From assembly GCF_008831285.2 (NCBI RefSeq), contig NC_045141.1, positions 9,968,106 through 10,032,105 of the forward strand: a stretch of DNA of 64,000 nucleotides, given 5' to 3'. Numbering within the stretch: the first letter of the stretch is position 1; each line of letters opens with the position of its first letter. Positions 23,100 through 34,299 of this stretch are shown here, piece by piece. The position numbers and the translations under genes are program-made. Source of the DNA: Nymphaea colorata. Taxonomy: Eukaryota; Streptophyta; Magnoliopsida; Nymphaeales; Nymphaeaceae. The notes beneath the pieces were generated by a model. It did no database searches. It had not been told where the DNA came from and saw only the letters and a list, made by a program, of their open reading frames with translations.

Positions 23100-23111
23100 G
23101 CTCTGATACCA
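23100..23111 (-). other. Primer-binding site (initiator Met-tRNA)
   Basis: TGGTATCAGAGC on the minus strand, one base from the LTR end at 23113. It complements the 3' end of plant initiator tRNA-Met, the usual primer of copia and many gypsy elements. Confidence 0.85.
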
Positions 23112-23112
23112 T

Positions 23113-23327
23113 TGTTAGCCTTTGCTAACCAGTACCAACCTTCACCAGTCCAGCCCTTGAGAAACTCATGCACACCAATCCCTAATCCCAGATTAGGAGA
23201 TTCCCTCTTAGAGGAATCACCAATAATTTCTGTGATAACTCTCCCTTCTGGCCGTTCCCCCTATTTATGAATGTTATCGGGTCAGTTCAATGGACCCGGC
23301 CTATGATCCCATACCCGATATCTAACA
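23113..23327 (-). repeat. 5' LTR of the composite element
   Basis: Partner of 17723-17936 (about 88% identical by eye). It holds a minus-strand TATA-like CATAAATAGGGGG at about 23261-23273. Confidence 0.85.
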
Positions 23328-24161
23328 GTAAGACAACAAATTAAATATGGATGTGGTAGAAGCATGGCATGAGAAATCAACAGATATCCAACAATAATTA
23401 TGTAGCTAAAATATTCCACATTATTGCATGTCCAGGTAAGGCATGTATTACTTTTGCATAACCAGAGTCAAATCAGAGAGAAATTCTAACCACAGGGCTA
23501 GAGCCACATGTCATTTACAAGGGCATGGCAAAGTCACAAGTAGATCAATGTCAGGGACAACTTGGATCATTGTCAAATAAATATCTCTTTTCTAATTTCA
23601 CACCTCTCACATGATAACTAAACAAGCTTTTGTCTATTTTGTTTTCGACTTGTACAAGAGATGGTTTAGTTTGCAAAGTTGAACAAAGAATTTATTTATG
23701 AAAATGATCATATTAAACTGTTAAGTAGATAATTTGGTTCAATTTATTTGTTATATGTTGAAAAGATCCCCTATGTCAATTTGAACTGTTCTTCCTAGCC
23801 ATGTCGGTGAGTCCTCACACCTTTCTATTGCTTTTTTCCTCAATCCCCTATGGATCTCCTAATGTTTGGAACTTTCTGTACATTACATTTATTTCGTTTT
23901 ACTAGCTAGGATGCTAGTTTCCTATTCATCTGCAATTTTTTTTGTCCAGCAGCTTCTGCATTTTTTATAATTCTGAAGTTTCATGCTGAAATTTAAATTT
24001 CTAAGTACTAGTGGAGAGTGATATGTTGTTTCATCTTAGTTTTAGTGCTTTAGCATAGTCAAGTCAAGAAATAGTTATAATTGTGCATTGTGGGGCAAAG
24101 ATTTGTTTAATTCAGATGTTGATTGTCTGATGTGACATGGATTTCATTTGCACCGTAATAT
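23328..24161. other. Unassigned AT-rich DNA
   Basis: No open frame with protein-like composition and no repeat pair were found. Confidence 0.45.
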
Positions 24162-24166
24162 GTTTG

Positions 24167-26459
24167 TGTTATCATCCCAAATTTTTCAAAAAAGACTATT
24201 ATTTTATTCTTTAGATTTAAATTTTAGACCCAAAACAAATTTTTGACTATTCGATCCAAAATGAATTTCTAAACTCTTGTCCAAACCCAAACACAAAATT
24301 CAAATTCAAAACCCAACATTACATGCGAGATTCAAATCCAAAATCCAATTATAAGATCCGAATTAGATCCAAAATCCAAGTTTCTATTTAAATCGAGAAT
24401 TCTAATTTCAAATTCCAAAGCCAAATTCAAATTTTGAGTTTTGGCTCCAAAACTCTTTATAAATACCCCCACAATCCTCCTTGTTGAGTATGGGCTAACC
24501 AACCCTTGGGGGATTTCTAATGCTTCTTCACTTGAAGATCTGCCTTTCTTTCCATTTCTCTCTTCTTTTCCTTTTCTTTTCTCCAACATTGGGAGCAAGC
24601 ATCTCCAAGTTCAAACTTCTCAAGGGAGCAGAAAAAAACCTCTTAGAGAGATTATTTCATCATTTTGGAGTTTCATTTGAGGCGACTCTAAGATCATTCA
24701 TATTCGAGGTATGTAATATTCTTTTCATTTTCTTCTATTTTCATTTCCTCTTGCCACCTTCCCATGGCCATGCAAGAAAGCCCAAATGATTTCCTATCCA
24801 GAATCGAGAGCTACATCTTGAGTGCATCGGGAGTATGAGCAAGGCATAATAAATTTCATTTCTTCATTTTATTTTCAAAAATATGCTTGTTATATTGTCT
24901 TACTCCACATATATGTTTGAGATGATGTTTGCGCATGATATTCTAATTTTTCCTTAATTAATGAGCAAATGTATGGTGAGAATGAGTGCTTTGGTTTGGA
25001 GATTTTCTCCTTATTCTATGTTAATTTTCAAGGTTGGTACTTGTCCAACCCGAGGAAAACCTTCACAAATGTATATGTGTTAAAAATGCATTTTAATGTC
25101 ATTACGTTTAGTTTCCTTCTTAATCACCTAATTATGAACCCTAATGAGTGTCTTCTTATGTTGCTTGATTTTTTTTCATACCCAATAGTGGAAGAAACAT
25201 TTTCCCTTGTAACAAATGAAACAACTATGTTTTATGTTTACATAGTTGAAATCATGTTTTTCAAAATATTTTCAAAAGAAACCTTCTAGTGTGGATTTGG
25301 GGACTTAGCTTAGGCTCTTGCATGAGTCCAAGCTCCCCTCTAGCCTACATCAAACTCGAAGTCAGTTATTTTTCCTTTTTTGATTTTTAATCTCTTGAAG
25401 ATATGTATGTATATACATATTATATACATATATATGCACATGATTATTTTCTTCCCTCTCTCTCTATGTTTCCATATTTTACAAATTTTTATATATACAT
25501 GAATACATGTATATATGTGTTCTATTTTTTCTAATTAGAATCTTTTATTTCTCTTTCAAGACAAATATCTTCTCTTTTAAATTTTCTTATATATACGCAT
25601 ATGTATACATATATGTATGTATTTTTTTTTCCTTTAAAATCTCTCCTTTTCTTCAAATCAATATTATTTTTACAAACTTTCATATATGTACATATGTGAT
25701 GGTATGTACACGTATATGTGCATCTTCTTCCTTCTCTATCTATTTCTTTTTATGAGAGTATTTCATCTTTTTCATTATTTTTAACATTTTTCTCTCATTA
25801 TTTTTTATTTACCGACATCACTAAGACCAAAAATCAAGTAATGACCCAATATTGGATTCATGCTTGATGGTCTACAACTCCAATCTATTTTCAAAAACTT
25901 TTCTTCTTACTTATGATAGTTATCAAAACAAAAATCTTAAATATATATTATGGTAGGAATGTTTTTAGATGAATGTTATGGTATGAATACTTTATTTTAT
26001 TCTAATCATATAGGATCAATGCATTCATGCATGCACGCTCACTTAATATCATTTATGATCACAAGCACCTCTCCAAAAGAATTTAAGGAGCTCTAAGTAC
26101 GTGGAACCGAATTAGAACAAAATCTCAAACCTATTTAAAGTCTTAAGAGAACACTAAATGACTTCAAAAAGAGATTTCTAAAGTTTTCCAAATATTTATA
26201 AAGAATTTCTCAAAATCTTGAAACATGAAATATTCAACATTTTCTCAAACACTACACCACATATAAAGTGAAAAGATGTCTAAGCTAAAATGAAATCCAT
26301 CAATAATAAACATAGCCCTTGGATTGATTACCCCCGGTAAAGGAGCCGGGGGACGGTTGATCCTCGTATCGACCGACGAGTCCCTTTCTCTCTCATTTTC
26401 AAAACAAAATTCATTTTGCTCGAGCACTCAAAAAACTAAAAATTTTGGGGATGCGAACA
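24167..26459 (+). mobile_element. 2.3-kb solo LTR of the long-LTR family
   Basis: It starts TGTTATCATCCCAAATTTTTC and ends GGGGATGCGAACA, close to the ends of the 6049-10268 copy. Flanks GTTTG (24162-24166) and GCTTG (26460-26464) agree at four of five bases, a slightly decayed target duplication. A TATA box (TTTATAAATACCCCC, 24456-24470) is followed by a donor-like CGAG|GTATGT at 24707-24716. The conserved terminal block (GGTAAAGGAGCCGGGGGACG, then cgaccgacgagtccc) is at 26336-26385. No internal retroelement genes. Tracts of tatata/gtatat at 25400-25720 add length. Confidence 0.7.
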
Positions 26460-26464
26460 GCTTG

Positions 26465-27286
26465 TTAAGAATGTGGATGCATTGCATCTATGCTGACATT
26501 GTTCCCTTTATAAGGCAATATTGCTCTATATATATCATAGTCATAATGTACAAAGTTTTGGAACCTAGTGCTTCCAGATTCCGTATAAACTATATGGCAT
26601 CTTTTTAGTGAATCCTTCTGACTAATGCCATTGCATATGCAGATTTGCATTAAAATTTGGGAATTTTATTTTGTCTTAGGAGTGAGATGTGATCCTTCAA
26701 TTCTCAGATTGCTTTTGGTTACCATGTTTTATCACCTTGTTCTGAATGAAGCTTTTTGGGAAGTTCTGAATTGCACATAGTTGCTTAGAAGCATGCGATA
26801 AAGGGATAAACTTAGTTTGAAAAGTATAGAACAAATTTACAAAAAAAATCATCAAAATTTTCTTGGCACCCAATAGGCTTGATTTTTTAGCATGATATAT
26901 CAAGTACATGCTACCAATACTGCTAGAAGACTGACAAGATATTTGGTGTGGAGAGTGTGATTTCTTCCCTAGCTGTATGGTTCTTGTCATTATCTCAACA
27001 TTCTGTAAGTTTGAATAATATACTCATCGTGCAAGAAGCTCATCCAAGGGTGAATACATTCAATGAACATTGAACTGGGGCTTCATCTGTAAAGAATTGA
27101 CACTGTGGTATTGATTCTTTTCAGATTTTTTTGAAGCAATTCTTATTAAATTAATTTATTGTTCTCTTCAAAGAATGAGTTTCTGGCTTTCCATTGATAA
27201 TATTTTGGATTTAGTAGTCTAGATTGTCCATGATGGTAGTTCAAGTTCCTTTTTAGCTCAATGATTTTCAAGTTCTATGGGGAAAT
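26465..27286. other. Unassigned DNA upstream of a candidate gene
   Basis: Short frames at 26324-26608 and 26697-26990 (minus) show no domain. It could contain earlier exons or the promoter of the candidate gene that follows, but none can be pointed out. Confidence 0.35.
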
Positions 27287-27655
27287 GTGTCGGTACTTCT
27301 ATACCCTTATTTTCTACTTACAACTTTGAATAAAAATATGGCAAGGCTTGATGCACCTGTTACTGAACTTTTTCCGGGTATGTACTTATCCCTATTTCTG
27401 TTTATTCTTTTCCAATTGCATCCTAGATCTTATATTATGGTTGTTTCTCCCAATCAGCCGATGGTCCTGCCAGTCATGTTGAATGTCAAACTTGACATTC
27501 TAGGTTATGCATCAAAGGGCCTCCCTGTTGCAGCGGCCGTTTCAAAAATTGTTGTCCCTGGTTTGATTGACCAGCTGATTGCGTTGAGAAGCAAGTTTCT
27601 GGGAGATATCTCATCACAGCTGTGCCACGTGTTGCTGCATCTTTCCTCTTCCTGA
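27287..27655 (+). CDS. Candidate exon(s) of an unrecognised plus-strand gene
   Basis: An open frame of 122 codons. Its second half reads PMVLPVMLNVKLDILGYASK, GLPVAAAVSKIVVPGLIDQL and IALRSKFLGDI, which looks like folded protein with amphipathic helices. A candidate acceptor (tttctcccaatcag|CCGATGG) precedes it at 27457, and the first part (ARLDAPVTELFPG) ends at a donor CCGG|GTATGT at 27377, but the two are not in matching phase, so the exon limits are unsure. I do not recognise the family. Candidate exons of the same style follow at 31777, 32528 and 32864. Confidence 0.3.
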   Translation: MSVLLYPYFLLTTLNKNMARLDAPVTELFPGMYLSLFLFILFQLHPRSYIMVVSPNQPMVLPVMLNVKLDILGYASKGLPVAAAVSKIVVPGLIDQLIALRSKFLGDISSQLCHVLLHLSSS

Positions 27656-28569
27656 CATTTATATCGTATTAATGATAGTACTTTATTTGTTTTTTTTATC
27701 ATGTTTGAATTGAACACTTAAATGTGACAAGCATTGTAAAAAACCTGTTTCTTGTGAAACAAGAAACATGGTATATTGGTAATCCTCAAAATGGAACATG
27801 AAAAAGAATTATATCAATCCTTTGTGCAGTCATGCACCATAAATTTGGCTTCATCAATGTTTGGTACTGCAATGACCAATTACAGTTCCGTACTTGCTAA
27901 AATTGGCTTTTAGGAACTAAAATGGTTAAGAGATGGATATTCCCTTATTGACGTTCAGTCAGTTTGGGAGATATCTACATGGATAGGTAGCATAGAATGA
28001 CATTTATGTTATGTTAGTCTCTATTCAATTTATTTTTTCATTGGTCATATTTATTTTTTAAGTGACATGTCGTGTTTGCATTTTTGTCCATATCACTTCT
28101 TGCCTCCTGGATTTCTGGATTCCTTCACTCGGTAATAGCTATTTATGAACTTGGTTATTGGAAGACAAAGTGAAAACAAGGTATCATGTGCAATTGGTGT
28201 ATTTCATTCTTTAGGATTAATACTAGAAATATTGTTACATTTTAGGCATGTCTTTCTTGTTATTTATTATCTCGTATAAATTTATAAATTGGATTTAACG
28301 TATTATGTAGTATAATTTTGTAAGAATGCATGAGGGTGTTATTCTATATTTTTTCAGAAAAAATCTCTGCATTACAGACCAAAAATGTGATAGTGGTAAT
28401 ACACATGATAGAAAGCAAATGTCATGGCTCATGGGATAATGATGCCTGTAAGAGTTGCAACGAGACAAAAAATTTCTACATAGATAGCAATTTAGCACTT
28501 AGTAGTCATGCAACATGTAGATGGTTACTTTGCTTTGGTCATGTTCTTTTTTTTTTCTCATTAGAGAGT
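27656..28569. other. Probable intron or intergenic DNA
   Basis: AT-rich, with no convincing coding stretch. The frame 28330-28500 (SKCHGSWDNDACKSCNETKN) is weakly protein-like only. Confidence 0.35.
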
Positions 28570-28574
28570 GGTTT
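28570..28574. repeat. Left target-site duplication GGTTT
   Basis: GGTTT precedes the LTR at 28575 and recurs at 31522-31526 immediately after its end. Confidence 0.75.
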
Positions 28575-31521
28575 TGTAACGCTCGTTGTTTGGCAAGACG
28601 GGTCGGGTCAGGGTCCAGACCCGAACCCGAGCCCCTCACGCGTGAGCGAGCCCGACTCCACCTCCCCTCCCTCATCTTTCCTTCTTCTCCATCTTTCCCC
28701 TCTTCGTCTGCTACGACTGTAGCTTGGTGAAGCTCGAGGGCGGTGGGTGGAGCAGCGGCAAAGGTGACGGAGGTGGCGGCGGCGGCGGCGACGCTTTGGT
28801 AAACACTCTCCCTCTCTTTTGTGTGATTTACCCCTCTCTGCCTCTCTCTTGCTCCTGCCCTCTCTGCCGCACGTCCTCTCTTCCTCCCCCTCGCCACCCT
28901 CTTTGCCCTTTCTGCTAGCTCTCTCCCACACGATCCCTCTTTTCACTCACTCTCACTCCCCCACCTGCCCTCTCTCTTCTCTCACCCCCACCGCCGTTTT
29001 CCCCTTTTGGTACGAACCCCTTTTCTCTCTGTCTCCCCTTTTCTGTCAGTGCCTCTCCCAGCCCACACGGTCCCTTCGTGAGCATTCTCTCCCTATTTTC
29101 TATCTGATTTCCCTTTTTCCCCAACTGAGCACTCATTTTCACTAATTTTATCGCTGTTGATTGATTTTCAGCTTGGGGGAAGTGTTCTTTTTCCTCATAG
29201 CATCGACTTGGGGTGTTGGTGGTGGAGGCTGGGCACGATTTTTGCTGGTTGGGGAGCGATTGGATGCTTGAGGAGGCTGTCGAAGGCGTTGCAGCAGTGT
29301 GGACTTTTGATTTGGGGTGAGCTAGACCTAATTAAGATCAAATAATTGAATATTACCTATTAGAATAGGTATAATTATTGTTTGAGCATGCTAGAGCTTA
29401 GAATTGATTATTTGGAACACATGCTAGTGATTTTGTTTTTGGGGGAAAGCTTAAGATTATATTGGAAAGCGAAGATTCATATATTTGATGATCATTTAAG
29501 CATGATGGATTAATTTTTGAAGCATTAGAGAAGCATGGTAGAGATTGTGAGGTTGTGGGGAAGATTTAGAACCGTCTTAGGGTGCGCGTAGCGCATGCTT
29601 TTGTGAATGGGTGTGTCATAAAGTTAATTAGGGAAAATATACGTATTTGGATGTGACTTTGGGGTTGATGTCTTAGTTAAAGAACGTTATTGAGGAAGGT
29701 GTTAGTGATTGATTGGTTTTTGGTTGTGGGTTTTGATATTTTGTGGCAACGTCAAGATATAAGGAGGAGGCCTAATGGAGAGCTTGTTGGTCGACACTAC
29801 TCGTCGACACCCTCTTGAGGCGATGACACGTGCCTCAATGATGCTGTCTGTATTTGTTTGAATTGTTTAGGTATCTAGTAAGAATCTTACCTTTGGTTTA
29901 TGGTTGCAGGTACACCGGGCACGTCCCGTCGACCTTGAGTTCGAAGCTCGAGGAATTTTGAAGAGTTTTGTGAGCGCGCCACAGGTATTGCGACATTCCA
30001 GGCAAATACATGCTTGGGCAAATGGGCGATTGTGTGCTCCTAGGATCATGGGATCCTAGAATTGTGCAGTGACTTGATTGATTGTCTTGTGAATGAGTAT
30101 ATGTATGTTTGTTCATGCGTTGATATACGATATGAATTGTTTTGAAAGGTTATTAGTAGTTGTTTTAAAAAGGTTACGCATTTGCATGTGCATGCTAGAA
30201 TTGATATATGTTTAGGACAGATGAGGCGGGGTATCGAGTCGAGTGTCTCCTCGACCTCAATTATGTATTAGAAAGCATCATAGAATGATAACTGCATAGG
30301 ACAGCTACGAGTCAATCGCAGATCGAGACTACTCTCTATGGTTTGGCTAAGTTTTTCAAAGATATGATCGATGTGATAATTGATACGAATGTTGTGTTTT
30401 GTTGCATATTCATTGTTGTGGGCAATAATGCAAATGAATATGGATTGAAGGGTAATTGTACCCATATTGTTTGACGGCTAGCTATGACTGTTAGTGTTAT
30501 GTGTAGACCTCGTGTGGAGGCAACTGGAGGTGTGAATGCACTCGTGGAGTGTACCAACCTCATGAGCTAGTCAGTCAGTTTGTGAATACATTATTCTAAT
30601 GATAATAATGAATGATTAAGAGATGAGAGGTCAGTGGGATGTGGCTGTGTGTTTGGGAGACGTTATGTTCTCGCCACTGGTCTCGCCTGTCGGAGCGCAG
30701 GCGGTGCAAGGCCCCAGGGTACTATTGTGTGTTGTGCTTGGAGCGTTGGGCTCCCGCCTTCCCAACTTGGGTGTTTTAGGGAAGGCTGAGTATCTCTCCT
30801 TGGACTTCACACATCCATGGATGAGTGTTCTACCGCTGCAGCGGATGAAATGAATCCATACTATTATGGGCCACCACGGGGGTTGTCTCTCGGCTGTAGG
30901 CCGCCCATGGTGTGCACGTGCCTATGTTGCACCCACAGGAACTGTTAATTCACTAAAGTTAATGAAAATGTAATGTAGATGATTGTATATGTGACTGATG
31001 TGCATGTGATGGATATGAAAGCATGTGATTGAATTGTGTACTGTGGCCATTGAATGGCTTGTACGTGTCGTGCTCTGACACGACATAATGATGAATGATT
31101 TTGATAACTGTTTTCTGATTTGAGCCCTATCTAAGAGGGTTTGGTATTTTCCTGGCTTGATGTCATACTGTGAAGGCTAAGCCTTCAGTGGTTTCCTTTT
31201 TCAGGTTTTGGGGAACCTATGGTAGCAGGTTGAGCAGATGGCTTCACTCACGTCCTACTGGGGAGGTTTTGGGATGTGTCTTTTATAGTGCCGGCGCACC
31301 TTATTTTGGTTTTATTAATGTCTTGTTTTTGTTAGGCATCAATTATAGAGTGTGGGGCATTTTTGTTATACATAGATGTGATTTTGTATTAATTGAAATG
31401 ATTATATAAATGAAAGTTTGCCCCATTATTTTGAATTGTTTGGCTCGTCGTCTTTTTCAATTGTTGTGTAGTCACACGAAAAAAAAATAATGTTTGAGTG
31501 TTAAAAGGTCGGGGTGTGACA
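28575..31521. mobile_element. 2.95-kb solo LTR (TGTAACGCTC...GGGTGTGACA)
   Basis: The ends are TGTAACGC and GGGTGTGACA, with a perfect 5-bp duplication GGTTT outside (28570-28574, 31522-31526). No gag-pol, primer site or second LTR lies inside, so it is a solo LTR or an LTR-like non-autonomous element. It is more GC-rich than its surroundings. At the left lie a CT-rich tract and dense CGG/GGC triplets (28750-29000). The reverse complement begins TGTCACACCCCGACC, a frequent start of plant gypsy LTRs, which would make it minus-oriented; the plus reading TGTAACGC is also plausible. Open frames here are repeat-derived and arginine- or proline-rich. Confidence 0.72.
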
Positions 31522-31526
31522 GGTTT

Positions 31527-31776
31527 TTAGGTAACTTTAGTTTAAATCTACTGAGAAGTTTGTTGATAAGTCTCAAAACTTCTATGTATATATGAGATCG
31601 GTTTGGGGGTGAGCTCTTAGGTAGTTGCACTTCTAGTGTTTTAATGGATTTCAGAGAAACCTCAAATAATTGTGTTGCATCTTTGTTGTGTTTCTTTTGT
31701 GATAGCTCGTCGCTATGCATACCAAACCTAAATCCACATCTGAAATGTACATATTATTAGGGCTTCATTTGTGCAG
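31527..31776. other. Probable intron of the candidate gene
   Basis: AT-rich, ending in cttcatttgtgcag, a good acceptor in front of the candidate exon at 31777. Confidence 0.3.
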
Positions 31777-31902
31777 TTGAACTTAGAGGACAACTTCACC
31801 TAAGGCTTGGTACAGCTGTGGATCACCAGCTTCTTAGAGTCGCAAATGCCCTTGCTTTTGTTTTTGAAGTTCATTTATTTGGGGATAAGAAGTTAAGGAA
31901 AG
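31777..31902 (+). CDS. Candidate internal exon of an unrecognised gene
   Basis: Acceptor tttgtgcag|TTGAAC and donor GGAAAG|GTAACT bound 126 bp that stay open in one frame: ELRGQLHLRLGTAVDHQLL, RVANALAFVFEVHLFGDKK, LRK. The exon begins and ends in phase 1, and its length is a multiple of three. Balanced composition and good splice sites argue for real coding sequence. No domain name can be given. Confidence 0.4.
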
Positions 31903-32527
31903 GTAACTATCTCAGATCATTCATTCTTGGGGATATTATTTAATTTCATGCTTTTTATTAAGTATTTTGGGAATAAATCTACTAGGAACTATGACTGGGT
32001 TATACCAGTCTCAACTTGCTTACTGTGGTTGTTTTCCAAGTGGGAAGTTCTATGTATGCTCCTCATCTTAGGGAGCATCATGTTTTCCATTAATGAAGAG
32101 GTACTTGACTTGATGACTGGCACTTAATGGAAACCATACTAAAAAATATGGAAACAATTTTATACTTTGCCACTTAAAAAATTGTAAAAAATGAAAATAA
32201 AAAGTAAAGAAAGCTGGATGATACTATTTAGTTATTTTTTGTGATGATATTGTGTTATATTTGAATTTCCTATAGTTTCCATAAATCATGAGATTTTACT
32301 TTTTTGTTGTTTTCTCAAAATTTTGCTATAAAGTTGCAAGAATTTAAAGATCTCTTTGAGATCCTATGAATATGGGGAAGCATCTCTATACATGAGCCGG
32401 AGTGCATGGATCCATCCTTGGGATGTTTTTGCTCCGAGAATGAGTGTGTTTTAGTAGCCTCTGGATTTGATATCTTCCTACTAATTCATGTTAATATTTT
32501 GATATCTATCTGAAGTTTTTTGCTTAG
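31903..32527. other. Probable intron
   Basis: AT-rich. The frame 31927-32127 is hydrophobic and does not look conserved. The phase of the exons on either side (1 and 0) does not match directly, so another exon may hide here, or the exons belong to different genes. Confidence 0.3.
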
Positions 32528-32605
32528 ATGTTAAATGTAAAGACTATAAGCGGCGCTATAAGGCATAGGCATCTAGTTGATATGATTGGATGGCTAAAGA
32601 AGCAG
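32528..32605 (+). CDS. Candidate internal exon of an unrecognised gene
   Basis: Acceptor ttgcttag|ATGTTAAATG and donor AAGCAG|GTGGGC enclose 26 codons: MLNVKTISGAIRHRHLVDM, IGWLKKQ. Both ends are phase 0, which joins in frame with the next candidate exon at 32864 across a 258-bp intron. Confidence 0.4.
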
Positions 32606-32863
32606 GTGGGCTAAATTTTGACTTAAAGAGTCATTTTGCATGTGAATTCTGAGCTAGTTGATTAATGTTAAACATACTTTATCTCTGACCTCACATTTCT
32701 TTTTCAAGGGCACTTGGTCTTCTTCCATTATTAGTTATTTGCAGGGTCTATTTTTCGTGTACTTAATGCAGATTCAAACATAATGCTATAGTTATTTGAG
32801 AAAGTGAAGAGAATAAATTTGAAAAACAGTGCGCTAAGGCAAGTCTTTTGGCTTTTATGACAG

Positions 32864-33091
32864 GAGGGATATGTTGAGCCAAGGAGAGGAAAGGCTGATC
32901 CCATGGAAGAGGGTAGATTCGAATATTCGATGAAAGCCGTTAGACTTTTTGAAGGGTATGGGTTTCACAAGCTTGATCGATTGATGAAAGAACATGTCGA
33001 AGAAATCTTCGAAGTATTGTTCCTAAAAGTTACTGCATGCATTAAGAACAGTTGCAAATCTCAACCGTTTTTTATGCGTATTAAAATATAA
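32864..33091 (+). CDS. Candidate terminal exon of an unrecognised gene
   Basis: Acceptor tttatgacag|GAGGGATATG opens in phase 0 and reads EGYVEPRRGKADPMEEGRFE, YSMKAVRLFEGYGFHKLDRL and MKEHVEEIFEVLFLK before a TAA at 33089. Joined to the preceding exon it gives WLKKQ-EGYVEPRR. The charged, helix-rich sequence looks like real protein. The last 20 codons before the stop (after LFLK) are less convincing, so the exon may end earlier. Function not recognised. Confidence 0.42.
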   Translation, partial: EGYVEPRRGKADPMEEGRFEYSMKAVRLFEGYGFHKLDRLMKEHVEEIFEVLFLKVTACIKNSCKSQPFFMRIKI

Positions 33092-33109
33092 GTACAAATT
33101 TAACTTAAG

Positions 33110-33890
33110 TGTGAGGAACCCCTGTATTTTTAGAAAAAGTTTTCGGCCGTTTCCTAAAAGCGTTATTTGTTGTGGCTATGGAGGAAGGCCGCAGCGAGCT
33201 GCTATGGAAGGGGATGGCAGCGGAGGTGGAAGGCCTCTACAGAGAGTAATGGCAGCGTGGAAGGATGGTCGATCTGCAGAAAAGATTAAGCAAATGACAA
33301 ATCTTGATCTTAAGTTTTGGGTTTTCAAAGAACCCTCGCTCATTCTCAGCGACCGAGGAAACCCTCGTTCCTCGCTCGCTGAATGAGGGTTGAGGGTTTC
33401 AGAAACCTGGAGCTCTCGCTTGCTGGAGCGAGGGTTTCAGATGAAGCTTGCAGAGTTCCTCGCTCCAGTGAGGGTTTCCTCGCTCCAGCGAGCGAGGGCG
33501 TTTTGAAATCCTCGTTCGAGCGAGCGAGTGTTTTACCTGGGTTTCAGATGAAACCTTCGCTCGCTGTTGCAAAGCAACCCTCGACTCGAGGTACTTGGCT
33601 GGCTTTGCAGCAGCAAATGAGAACCACCACGCTTTCATCTGGATGAAGCAATGAAGAAGAAAGAGAGGAAGGAGAACGTGCGGGTTGAAATGAAATGTAA
33701 AACGAAAAAAACGAAATAAATACTACTTTTGCTCGAGCCCGGTCGAGCTTAAACCATTCGAGTTCAGTGAACTCGTACTCGGCTTCACTAAAAAAACTAG
33801 ACGAGAAATGGGCTCGAAATCGGCCCATTTATTAAAATAGCCGGTTCAAACTCGATCCCAACTGAAGCCCGTTGTTCACATCTACTAATA
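33110..33890. repeat. GC-rich CCTCGCTC repeat region and gagctcgag-type element
   Basis: From 33330 to 33600, variants of CCTCGCTCCAG, GCGAGGGTTTC and CAGATGAA(A/G)C recur irregularly on both strands. From 33730 to 33887 the text GCTCGAGCCCGGTCGAGC...GTTGTTCACATCTA is the inverted counterpart of the element at 5607. The whole may be one non-autonomous element with an internal minisatellite; only its right end is clear. Confidence 0.45.
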
Positions 33891-34299
33891 TATCTGAAAG
33901 CATCATAAAATCAACAACCGAATGGTAATAACCAAATTTAAGGAAAAATAAAGTACAATTGACCAGGCTATGCTAAATATAAATCATGGCTGATATGAGC
34001 ACTAAATATTGTAGCAGAAACTGATGAACCAAATATTATATTGAAAATTTTCTATTCCTTCCCATCCAAATCATTTTATCAAGCCTAATTATCTGCATGT
34101 TAAAAGAGACTATTATAGCAAGCATGAACATATTGTATCATCTCTAAGGTCACCTTCCCACCAAATTATTTAGTTAATATGATTTGATATTCTGCCCATC
34201 GATTAAATAATGACTGATCAATCTCAATCCTTTAACCGCTCATTGGATTCAAGCTCCAGCAACATATAGGCTGCTGCAGGCAGTTGCCGATACCGGTTT
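33891..34299. other. Unassigned AT-rich DNA
   Basis: No coding or repeat structure recognised. Confidence 0.4.

Larger units (their letters stand above)
17723..23327 (-). mobile_element. Composite LTR retrotransposon, minus-strand frame
   Basis: Two direct repeats, 17723-17936 and 23113-23327, both start TGTTAGCC and end ATCTAACA and differ at about 25 of 215 positions by eye, mostly transitions. Just left of the right copy, positions 23100-23111 read on the minus strand as TGGTATCAGAGC, the initiator-Met tRNA primer site. Just right of the left copy (17941-17950) the minus strand reads AAAGGGGGAG, a polypurine tract. The element therefore runs right to left. Flanks GTACA and GTAAG give only a 3/5 target-duplication match. 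Minus-strand gag-like text survives at about 22800-23090. The middle is occupied by a plus-strand copia relic and unidentified DNA, so the pol of the outer element is mostly absent. Confidence 0.75.

Noticed and set aside
26336-26400. Hammerhead-ribozyme-like text (ccgacgagtccc) near the end of the long LTR
   Set aside because: The hammerhead core needs CUGANGA and a downstream GAAA. The copy has CCGACGAG and no GAAA partner, and the sister LTRs (gtgcggatccc, tggcggatccc, gggtgagtcca) do not keep the core bases.
28499-28946. Arg-rich and Gly-rich overlapping ORFs
   Set aside because: They come from GC-rich CGG/CCT repeats at the LTR's left end and are open in several frames at once.
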